NCBI GenBank assembly: GCA_047404195.1
Contig: JBDOIU010000017.1
Coordinates: 1-29,345 of the forward strand
Direction of reading: 5' to 3'
Origin: JAJRRL01 sp047404195
GTDB lineage: Bacteria > Pseudomonadota > Gammaproteobacteria > JAJRRL01
DNA: 29,345 nt
The notes under the pieces are model-generated. The model saw nothing but the letters and a program-made list of their open reading frames with translations. It was not told where the DNA came from and searched no databases. Position 1 is the stretch's first letter, and every line of letters begins with the position of its first letter. A program made the translations under genes and the position numbers. Below are positions 22,796-29,345 of the stretch, piece by piece.

Positions 22796-23698
22796 TTAGT
22801 CGACCCGACATGCCATGGCTTGTGCTACTTTCGATCGTGTTTTGGTTCCCAGCAGTTTGCATATATTGTTACCCGCTTCCGCAACAATGTCTGGGTTGAT
22901 TTCTGTACTAAGACCCAATCCATGACACAAAAATAGTACATCCTCTGTCGCGACATTGCCACCTGCACCCGGTGCATATGGGCAGCCACCGAGTCCACCG
23001 GCAGCACTGTCTATGTTGCGAATACCCATTTCCAATGCTGTATAAATATTTGCAATGGCTTGGCCATAAGTGTCATGGCAATGCACAGCAATGTGTTTTG
23101 GGTCGATAGTCGCTGTCAAGCAACGTATGATGTCCCGCATTCGTTTTGGTGAGCCTTGGCCAGTGGTATCGGCAATGACGATTTGCTGGCAGCCCGCAGC
23201 CATGCATCTTGCAGCGATTTGCTCGATTGTAGATAGTTTTATTGTCTCGTTGTATGGACAGCCTAAGGCACATGATATGTAAGCGCGACTACCGAGGTGT
23301 TTGCTTTGAGCTTGTGGCATGATGCGCTCTATGCGTGCCAGACCTTCATGTACACTACAGCGCGTATTGTGTTGTGAAAACGCTTCAGAGCAACTGGCCA
23401 GTAAGCTAATATGCGTCACGCCAGCCGCTATTGCGTTTTGTAAGCCCACTTCACTGCTCACAAGTGCATAAATATCGACGTTATTGAGGTCATGCGTTTG
23501 TTCGATGATGCTGCTGTGGTCAGCCATTTGTGGGATCAACTTTGCTGGCACAAAAGCGGTGGCTTCTATTTGCGACACACCAGCGTCAGCCAGGCGACGT
23601 ATGAAGGCCATTTTTTGTGTGGTAGTGAGTTGCTGCTTTTCATTTTGCAGCCCATCTCGCGGTCCCACCTCCATGATGCGCACATCTGGTTGGTTCAT
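22796..23698 (-). CDS. mvaB: Hydroxymethylglutaryl-CoA lyase
   Basis: The 300-aa product should split HMG-CoA into acetoacetate and acetyl-CoA, the last step of leucine catabolism and a route to ketone bodies. It has the DRE-TIM barrel metallolyase fold: VGPRDGLQNE (11-20), metal-binding HCHDTYGQ (206-213) and the signature GLGGCPYAPGAGGNVATED (235-253) with active-site Cys239. Length is typical. AAGGA lies about 8 nt before the ATG. None of the usual leucine-degradation partners (isovaleryl-CoA dehydrogenase, methylcrotonyl-CoA carboxylase) is adjacent, so they are elsewhere or absent. Confidence 0.93.
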   Translation of the reverse strand: MNQPDVRIMEVGPRDGLQNEKQQLTTTQKMAFIRRLADAGVSQIEATAFVPAKLIPQMADHSSIIEQTHDLNNVDIYALVSSEVGLQNAIAAGVTHISLLASCSEAFSQHNTRCSVHEGLARIERIMPQAQSKHLGSRAYISCALGCPYNETIKLSTIEQIAARCMAAGCQQIVIADTTGQGSPKRMRDIIRCLTATIDPKHIAVHCHDTYGQAIANIYTALEMGIRNIDSAAGGLGGCPYAPGAGGNVATEDVLFLCHGLGLSTEINPDIVAEAGNNICKLLGTKTRSKVAQAMACRVD

Positions 23699-23743
23699 CC
23701 TGATTCCTTGCCGTATGGATGCTACTTATTATAATAGTCAATT

Positions 23744-25084
23744 TTAACGCTGGCTGTTCGCGGTATGGCTCTGACTGCGAACTTGTGCAACATATTCCTC
23801 GCATGAGCGTATGATTTGTTGCGGCTCACAGCGCGTATGGACGCCGTCTCTGAGTAAGCGCTCACCATTGACCCATACATCACTGACTTGCAAACGATTG
23901 GCGGAATAAACCAATGATGACATTGGATCATAGCTGGGGTACGTGAACAGATGATTCATATCAACAGCAATGATATCAGCTGCTTTACCTGCCTCCAATG
24001 AACCAATTTCATTGGCAAGTTGCATGGCGCGTGCGCCACCCATGGTTGCCATTTCGAGGCCACGGCTGGCCGGAATGGCACGTTCGTCCTTGGCGACACC
24101 TTTCGCCAGCAGACAAACTTGGCGTAACTCAGCAAACATGTCTAAATCATTGTTGCTAGCACAGCCATCGGTACCAATGGCAATATTGTTGGTATACTCA
24201 TTGAGTTTCTTCAGGCCAGGGATGCCACTACCCAGTTTACAGTTTGATTCTGGGCTGGTCACCACATGGCAACCACTGTCGCGTACCATGGCCAGATCAT
24301 TGTCATTGAGATGCACCATATGCACACCAATGAACCGGTCATTGAGCAGGCCTGCTTTTTCAATGGTCTCAATGCTGCGACAACCATTTTTTTCTAGCTC
24401 TATATCAATGGCTTTTTGTGTTTCATGTAGGTGCATGTGTACGGGTAAGTGATGGGCATTGGATAGCTCATAAGCAGCACGTAAACCCGTTTCACTGATT
24501 GTGTAGGTATCATGCACGGCGATAGACCAACTGATCAGGGGGTGTTGCCAGTCTTGCTCCAGTGTTTCAGTAGCGCGTCGAACATAGTCGGCCTCGTCCT
24601 TTCCCCATAGGGTGGGTACGTTGCCCAGCCATAAGCCAATACAGGCTCTTAATCCTGCTTCAGACGCAGCCTTAGCACTGGCTGAGGGGAAGAAGTAGTG
24701 ATCGTTGAAGCAGGTGGTGCCGCCTCGGATCATTTCAGCCGCAGCCAGTTGCGTACCGACATAAGTTGATTTTTCATTGATCATGGCTTGTTCAGCTGGC
24801 CAAATATAGTCGTTCAGCCAGGTCATGAGGTCAAGGTCATCTGCAAAGCCACGCAGCAAGTTCATGGGGGTGTGCGTATGTGCGTTCACCAGGCCGGGCA
24901 TGAGCACGTGGTTGGGAAAGTGTAAAACCTCAGCGGCACAATAGGTTTCCTTGGCTTGCTCTGTTGGCAGCAGGGCAACAATGCGGCCATCAGTGATCAC
25001 AATGGCATAATTTTGTAAGACGATATTGTGCGGTGCAATCGGTAAGATTGTTTCAGCGCTGATCAGACAGTCGGCATTTTGCAT
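23744..25084 (-). CDS. mtaD: Amidohydrolase, 5'-methylthioadenosine/S-adenosylhomocysteine deaminase type
   Basis: Belongs to the TRZ/ATZ-MtaD group of metal-dependent deaminases. I start at ATG 25084 (446 aa) because GAGGT lies 5 nt upstream; the open frame extends to a TTG at 25126. Zinc ligands fit NAHTHTPMNLLRG (His69, His71), MHLHE (His198/His200), GVHMVH (His235) and IGTDGCASNN (Asp286). The family tends to deaminate MTA or SAH to inosine forms, but exact substrate is not certain from motifs. In gammaproteobacteria this gene often sits close to ubiG and gyrA; gyrA follows divergently here but ubiG is missing. Confidence 0.85.
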   Translation of the reverse strand: MQNADCLISAETILPIAPHNIVLQNYAIVITDGRIVALLPTEQAKETYCAAEVLHFPNHVLMPGLVNAHTHTPMNLLRGFADDLDLMTWLNDYIWPAEQAMINEKSTYVGTQLAAAEMIRGGTTCFNDHYFFPSASAKAASEAGLRACIGLWLGNVPTLWGKDEADYVRRATETLEQDWQHPLISWSIAVHDTYTISETGLRAAYELSNAHHLPVHMHLHETQKAIDIELEKNGCRSIETIEKAGLLNDRFIGVHMVHLNDNDLAMVRDSGCHVVTSPESNCKLGSGIPGLKKLNEYTNNIAIGTDGCASNNDLDMFAELRQVCLLAKGVAKDERAIPASRGLEMATMGGARAMQLANEIGSLEAGKAADIIAVDMNHLFTYPSYDPMSSLVYSANRLQVSDVWVNGERLLRDGVHTRCEPQQIIRSCEEYVAQVRSQSHTANSQR

Positions 25085-25197
25085 TGAGACCTCAAAGGTG
25101 TGTCGAACCAGATCAAATTCTAGCAAATATGCTGCTGCGGTGAAAGCCTTTTTGCGGCGAAATTACTGGTCAGGGTGTGTTTATTGGTGTTATTGTG

Positions 25198-25226
25198 CTG
25201 TCTATTTCGCAGGACTGTGGTACAAT
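25198..25226 (+). promoter_or_regulatory. Possible gyrA promoter
   Basis: TACAAT (25221-25226) is a good -10 box 60 bp before the gyrA ATG. The hexamer 17 bp upstream (CTGTCT) is a poor -35. The site is the best in the gap between the divergent mtaD and gyrA. Confidence 0.35.
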
Positions 25227-25286
25227 AAGCTGTATAAGGCGATTTAAGCCGCTCTTTTTTTAATCAGTATTACTGACAGGTGATCC

Positions 25287-27971
25287 ATGACAGACAAACA
25301 AGACCATCAGCCGCAGCCAGCACCCGACCAGGGGTGTATCGGTGAAGTGATTGCTCAGCCCATCGAGAGAGAGCTGAAAAGCTCTTATATGAGTTACGCC
25401 ATGAGCGTTATCGTAGGGCGGGCACTGCCTGATATCCGTGATGGGTTAAAGCCTGTACACCGGCGCGTATTGTTCGCTATGAACGAGTTAGGTAACGCTT
25501 GGAACAAGCCTTATAAAAAGTCAGCGCGTGTGGTTGGTGATGTGATCGGTAAATATCACCCGCATGGTGATACCGCGGTTTATGATACCATCGTGCGTAT
25601 GGCGCAAAACTTCAGTATGCGTGGTCTGCTGGTCGATGGCCAAGGTAACTTTGGTTCGGTGGATGGTGATGCACCTGCAGCCATGCGTTATACAGAAATT
25701 CGTATGACACAATTAGCACATTCGTTGATTGCCGATTTGGATAAAGACACTGTTGATTTTTGCCCAAACTATGATGGATCAGAGTATATGCCGGTGGTGA
25801 TGCCAACGCGTGTCCCCAATCTTCTTTTAAACGGTTCAACAGGCATCGCTGTGGGTATGGCAACCAATATCCCACCACATAATTTAGGTGAAGTCATTGA
25901 TGCTTGTATTGCTTACATTGATTCACCTGATTTATCGGTTGAAGCGCTCATGCAGTATATTAAAGGTCCTGATTTTCCAACAGCAGGTACCATATATGGC
26001 AGGGCAGGTATTATAGAAGCCTATAAAACAGGTAGGGCTCGTATTTATATTCGTGCTAAAACAAGCTTTGAGCCTTACAATAAGGACACACGCACAGCCA
26101 TCATTGTACATGAGCTACCGTATCAAGTGAATAAAGCGCGTTTGTTGGAGAAAATCAGTGAGCTCGTGCGTGATAAGAAAATTGAAGGCATTACCGGCTT
26201 GCGCGATGAGTCTGATAAATCTGGTATGCGCATGGTCATTGAGTTGCGTCGTGGTGAGCAGCCAGAAGTGGTATTGAATAACCTTTACCAAAAAACGCAA
26301 CTGCAAACAGTTTTCGGTATCAACATGGTGGCGCTTGATAATGGTCAGCCGCGTGTTGTGAATCTATTAGATATTTTAGCGGCATTTGTGCAGCATCGGC
26401 GAGAAGTTGTGACGCGACGTACATTGTATTTGCTACGTAAAGCACGCTCACGCGCCCATCTTTTAGAGGGTTTGACAGTTGCATTAGCCAATATTGATGA
26501 AGTGATTCGCACGATTAAAGAAGCCAAAACACCAGTCTTGGCAAAAGAAGCATTGTTATCACGCCATTGGCCGCCCGGTACGGTCACAACGCTGTTAGAG
26601 AAATCTTCTCAGCAAACTCGTCCGCACGAACTGGCTGACGAATATGGTTTGCATAGCACTGGTTATCAGCTATCACCGCAGCAGGCACAAGCCATACTTG
26701 AAATGCGTTTGCACAGACTGACGGGTCTTGAAACAGACAAGATTCACAATGAATATTTAGAAATTGTTGATCGTATCAATGGTTTTATTGCCATTCTCTC
26801 AGATGTGGATAAGTTAAATGCACTTATCCGTGATGAATTACTTGAGATCAAGGCAGATTTTGCTGATGAACGTCGTACTGATATTGTAGACACGCAGGCC
26901 GATTTAGAAGTAGCAGACTTGATTCCACGAGATGAAATTGTGATTACGCTATCCCAAGCAGGTTACGTTAAGTCGCAATCCTTGGCTTGTTATGCGGCAC
27001 AGCGACGAGGTGGTCGCGGTAAAATGGCCACGACTGTTAAAGAGCAGGATTACGTGAAGCACATGCTGTTGACCAATACGCACTATACCATTTTATGTTT
27101 CTCAAGCTACGGTAAAGTATATTGGTTGAAGGGCTATCAGATTCCACAGGCGGGTCGTGCTGCTCGCGGTAGACCGATTATTAACTTGCTACCGCTTGCT
27201 AATGATGAGGTGATTACAACCATATTACCAGTAGAAGATTTTGCGCAGCCGCTTTCAATCTTTATGGCAACTGAGCAGGGTGTTGTGAAGAAGGTCTCAC
27301 TCACTGAGTTTGCTCGTGCTAGAACCAGCGGTAAGATTGCTTTGGAATTAAATGAGGGCGATCATCTGATTGCTGCAGCGCTGGTGACGGGGCAAGATGA
27401 TATTATGTTGGTTGCCAGCTCTGGTAAAGCCATCCGATTCACAGAAGCAGATGTGCGCGAAATGGGCCGTACAGCACGTGGTGTGCGTGGTATGAAGCTA
27501 CAAGAAGGACAGAGTATTATCTCACTGATCATTGTAGACCCAAATGCGCAATTACTGACTGCCACTGAAAATGGCTATGGTCAGCGCACTCCAATGACGG
27601 ATTATCGTAAAATTGGTCGTGGTGGACAAGGCGTCATTGCCATTATCTGTAACGATCGTAATGGCCATATTGTCTCTGCTGTGCAGTTAACCGAAGAAGA
27701 TCAACTGCTATTAATGAGCGATAAGGGCACCATGGTGCGTACACGCGCCAGTGAAGTATCATTGGTACATCGCAATACGCAGGGCGTTCGCTTAATGTCC
27801 ATGTCCTCTGCAGAATCTATTGTTGGTATAGAAGCGATACCTGCCTCCTTGATTCAAGCGGCTGAGTCAGAAGACTCAGCATTGGCTGAGGAAGCGAGTG
27901 ATGCTGCACCAGAGAGCGCAGAATCATCTGTTGATGCCACTGACGCATCTGTTGATGCCACTGACGCATAG
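25287..27971 (+). CDS. gyrA: DNA gyrase subunit A
   Basis: GyrA is the DNA breaking-rejoining subunit of gyrase, an A2B2 complex that introduces negative supercoils. The 894-aa product has RALPDIRDGLKPVHRR (45-60), the quinolone-region helix KYHPHGDTAVYD (89-100) and catalytic Tyr135 in AAMRYTEIRM. The GyrA-box QRRGGRG (572-578) in the C-terminal beta-pinwheel distinguishes it from ParC. The residue equivalent to E. coli Ser83 is Thr96 and that for Asp87 is Asp100. The C-terminus is a short acidic/alanine tail with a duplicated SVDATDA. AGGTGA precedes the ATG by 4 nt. No intein or interruption is seen. Confidence 0.97.
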   Translation: MTDKQDHQPQPAPDQGCIGEVIAQPIERELKSSYMSYAMSVIVGRALPDIRDGLKPVHRRVLFAMNELGNAWNKPYKKSARVVGDVIGKYHPHGDTAVYDTIVRMAQNFSMRGLLVDGQGNFGSVDGDAPAAMRYTEIRMTQLAHSLIADLDKDTVDFCPNYDGSEYMPVVMPTRVPNLLLNGSTGIAVGMATNIPPHNLGEVIDACIAYIDSPDLSVEALMQYIKGPDFPTAGTIYGRAGIIEAYKTGRARIYIRAKTSFEPYNKDTRTAIIVHELPYQVNKARLLEKISELVRDKKIEGITGLRDESDKSGMRMVIELRRGEQPEVVLNNLYQKTQLQTVFGINMVALDNGQPRVVNLLDILAAFVQHRREVVTRRTLYLLRKARSRAHLLEGLTVALANIDEVIRTIKEAKTPVLAKEALLSRHWPPGTVTTLLEKSSQQTRPHELADEYGLHSTGYQLSPQQAQAILEMRLHRLTGLETDKIHNEYLEIVDRINGFIAILSDVDKLNALIRDELLEIKADFADERRTDIVDTQADLEVADLIPRDEIVITLSQAGYVKSQSLACYAAQRRGGRGKMATTVKEQDYVKHMLLTNTHYTILCFSSYGKVYWLKGYQIPQAGRAARGRPIINLLPLANDEVITTILPVEDFAQPLSIFMATEQGVVKKVSLTEFARARTSGKIALELNEGDHLIAAALVTGQDDIMLVASSGKAIRFTEADVREMGRTARGVRGMKLQEGQSIISLIIVDPNAQLLTATENGYGQRTPMTDYRKIGRGGQGVIAIICNDRNGHIVSAVQLTEEDQLLLMSDKGTMVRTRASEVSLVHRNTQGVRLMSMSSAESIVGIEAIPASLIQAAESEDSALAEEASDAAPESAESSVDATDASVDATDA
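27927..27968 (+). repeat. Perfect 21-bp tandem repeat at the 3' end of gyrA
   Basis: Two identical 21-bp units (27927-27947 and 27948-27968) encode SVDATDA twice, immediately before the stop codon. This indicates recent slippage in the unstructured tail. Confidence 0.85.
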
Positions 27972-28011
27972 AACCGGCTGAATGTACGGCCATTTGCATG
28001 TGTGGGTGGTC

Positions 28012-28141
28012 GGCTTTTACAAGCTATGAAAGGGTATGCTTCTCTCTCAATTCTGGCACTGAGCCGGCGCCCCCGCAGCGGTAATCTCAATGGTTTCGAG
28101 ACCCGTTTTAGCATGGGGTAGTACCTTGGTCGCATTTTTTT
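28012..28141 (+). promoter_or_regulatory. Cobalamin-riboswitch-like sequence between gyrA and serC
   Basis: The order of elements recalls a cobalamin (B12) aptamer. A small hairpin-like GGCTTTTACAAGCT is followed by GAAAGGG (28028-28034), TTCTGGCACTGAG (28051-28063) and CCCCGCAGCGGTAA (28071-28084). A TCTC/GAGA hairpin (28085-28101) then leads into ACCCG, and seven T lie at 28135-28141. The canonical GGGAA and GGTG boxes are not clean, and serC is not a usual B12-regulated gene. It could instead be a degenerate copy or chance similarity. Confidence 0.3.
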
Positions 28142-28216
28142 GAACCAGCTGTTATATTTAATAGATCAATATCTGCTGCTCGTTGCGTCGGATACAATGC
28201 ATAACAGGGGGGTGGC

Positions 28217-29287
28217 ATGAACCGTTGTCGTTATAATTTTTCGCCAGGGCCAGCGACCTTGCCACGTGCGGTACTGGAAGTCATGCAGCATGATATGCTG
28301 GATTGGCAAGGCACCGGTAAGTCAGTCGTAGAAATCTCTCATCGCGACCCTGCCTTCGTCGCCATTGCGGCGTCTCTTGAGCGGCATGTGCGGCAATTAT
28401 TATCTGTTCCTGATACGCACCATGTGTTATTTGCGCATGGTGGTGCAACAATGCAGTTTTCAGCGCTACCATTGAATTGCGCTACTGAGCAATTACCAGC
28501 TTATCTTATAACAGGGCATTGGTCGCGTAAGGCATACAAAACAGCGCTGGCATTAACGGGTGCAGATTTGGTGGCGGATAGTAAGGCGACATCGGATCAA
28601 GCTGTCCCTGATATCAATACTTGGAACATTCCAGCCGATGCGGCTTATTTATATTATGTTGATAATGAGACTGTCAATGGTGTCATGTTGCAGCAGCCAC
28701 CTGAGACGCATCTTCCATTGGTATGCGATATGACATCCAGCATATTCACACAGCCAATTGATGTGTCACGTTATGGTGCCATCATTGCCAGTGCACAAAA
28801 AAATATGGGTGTGGCTGGTTTAACAATGGTGATTATTCACGATGATTTATTACAGCGCACCCCCAGTCAGCTTTTGCCACCATTGCTGAATTATAAGCTA
28901 CTACAAAATTGTGAGACTATGCCCAACACAATATGCACCTTTGCTTGGTATAGCGCAAATTTGATGTGTGAGTGGATGCAACAACAGGGGGGCGTGACTG
29001 AAATGTTACGTCGTCGTAAGCTTCGTAGTCGTGCTATTTATGATAGTATTGACGAAAATGCATTGTTTTCTTGTGTTGTTGATAAGGCTTTTCGCTCGCC
29101 GATCAACCCAGTATTCACGCTCAGTTCCGAGGATGCCGTCCAGCGGTTTCTGCTGGAATCGCACGCAGCTGGATTGCACTCACTGAAGGGGCATCGTGTT
29201 GTTGGTGGATGCCGCGCTAGTTTGTATAATGGATTACCAGTTGAGGGAGCCCAAGTATTAGCTGACTTCATCCGCGACTTTAAGTAA
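28217..29287 (+). CDS. serC: Phosphoserine aminotransferase
   Basis: SerC makes 3-phosphoserine from 3-phosphohydroxypyruvate with glutamate (serine pathway) and acts in pyridoxal-phosphate synthesis. The 356-aa product has NFSPGPATLP (7-16), the HGGATMQFSALPLN region (74-87), Asp171 in CDMTSSIFTQP and the Schiff-base Lys195 in SAQKNMGVAGLT. Length is typical (E. coli 362). A GGGGGG run 4 nt before the ATG is the ribosome site. The gyrA-serC order with a moderate gap is common in gammaproteobacteria. Confidence 0.96.
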   Translation: MNRCRYNFSPGPATLPRAVLEVMQHDMLDWQGTGKSVVEISHRDPAFVAIAASLERHVRQLLSVPDTHHVLFAHGGATMQFSALPLNCATEQLPAYLITGHWSRKAYKTALALTGADLVADSKATSDQAVPDINTWNIPADAAYLYYVDNETVNGVMLQQPPETHLPLVCDMTSSIFTQPIDVSRYGAIIASAQKNMGVAGLTMVIIHDDLLQRTPSQLLPPLLNYKLLQNCETMPNTICTFAWYSANLMCEWMQQQGGVTEMLRRRKLRSRAIYDSIDENALFSCVVDKAFRSPINPVFTLSSEDAVQRFLLESHAAGLHSLKGHRVVGGCRASLYNGLPVEGAQVLADFIRDFK

Positions 29288-29345
29288 CTGCATGGTGTTT
29301 AATGCATTTCTATTGTCGTCAGCACAAAATAAACGACAAATATGC

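Noticed and set aside
25239..25261. Hairpin plus T-run ahead of gyrA as an attenuator
   Set aside because: Only a 3-4 bp stem (GGC/GCC) can form before the T-run, too weak to call.
1..29345. CRISPR arrays, tRNA or rRNA genes, insertion sequences, integrases
   Set aside because: No regular short repeat-spacer array, no tRNA-like cloverleaf with CCA-type acceptor, and no transposase or integrase motif was seen in any likely coding frame.

Overview
The window looks like a chromosomal segment of a host-associated gammaproteobacterium, most plausibly of the Legionellales (Legionella/Coxiella-like) type. The housekeeping genes (mutY, trmB, lepB, der, xseA, tsaB, mtaD-like deaminase, gyrA, serC) are typical of Gammaproteobacteria. 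They are interleaved with genes that suggest life inside eukaryotic cells: a full three-repeat mitochondrial carrier (SLC25-type) protein, BspA-type leucine-rich-repeat proteins, an alpha/beta hydrolase with a C-terminal membrane hairpin, and several large proteins of unknown family with C-terminal hydrophobic segments. The taxonomic call is inference from gene content; no rRNA or tRNA gene is present to anchor it.

Layout. 1-1475: the tail of one BspA-LRR-type gene and a complete paralogue beside it. 1574-6430: mutY (minus) divergent from trmB, then a membrane-anchored RRM protein, a Tyr/Trp-type permease, a small membrane protein and lepB (all plus). 6441-9873: der, an MFS transporter and a secreted SH3-domain protein, all minus; MFS and der overlap by 4 nt. 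10049-13809: two accessory genes on minus, a 637-aa membrane-hairpin protein and an alpha/beta hydrolase whose longer reading frame is cut by one in-frame TAA. 13810-14709: about 900 bp with no convincing gene. 14710-15789: the mitochondrial carrier. 15793-17927: xseA (minus) divergent from tsaB (plus). 18143-22424: two adjacent large paralogues of an unrecognised family (minus), each preceded by a near-identical 28-bp element that starts a short leader ORF overlapping the main start codon; a strong sigma70-type promoter precedes the set. 22796-25084: HMG-CoA lyase and an MTA/SAH-deaminase-type amidohydrolase (minus). 25287-29287: gyrA and serC (plus), with a cobalamin-riboswitch-like sequence in the gap between them.

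How it works together. The housekeeping genes cover DNA repair and topology, tRNA modification, ribosome assembly, protein export and serine synthesis. The accessory genes at 1-1475 and 10049-22424 share features of proteins exported into a host cell: eukaryotic-like folds, no bacterial signal peptide, and C-terminal hydrophobic hairpins that could insert in host membranes. No secretion apparatus is encoded here, so delivery is inferred. The best candidates for something undescribed are the tandem paralogue family with its coupled leader ORFs, and the interrupted hydrolase gene.
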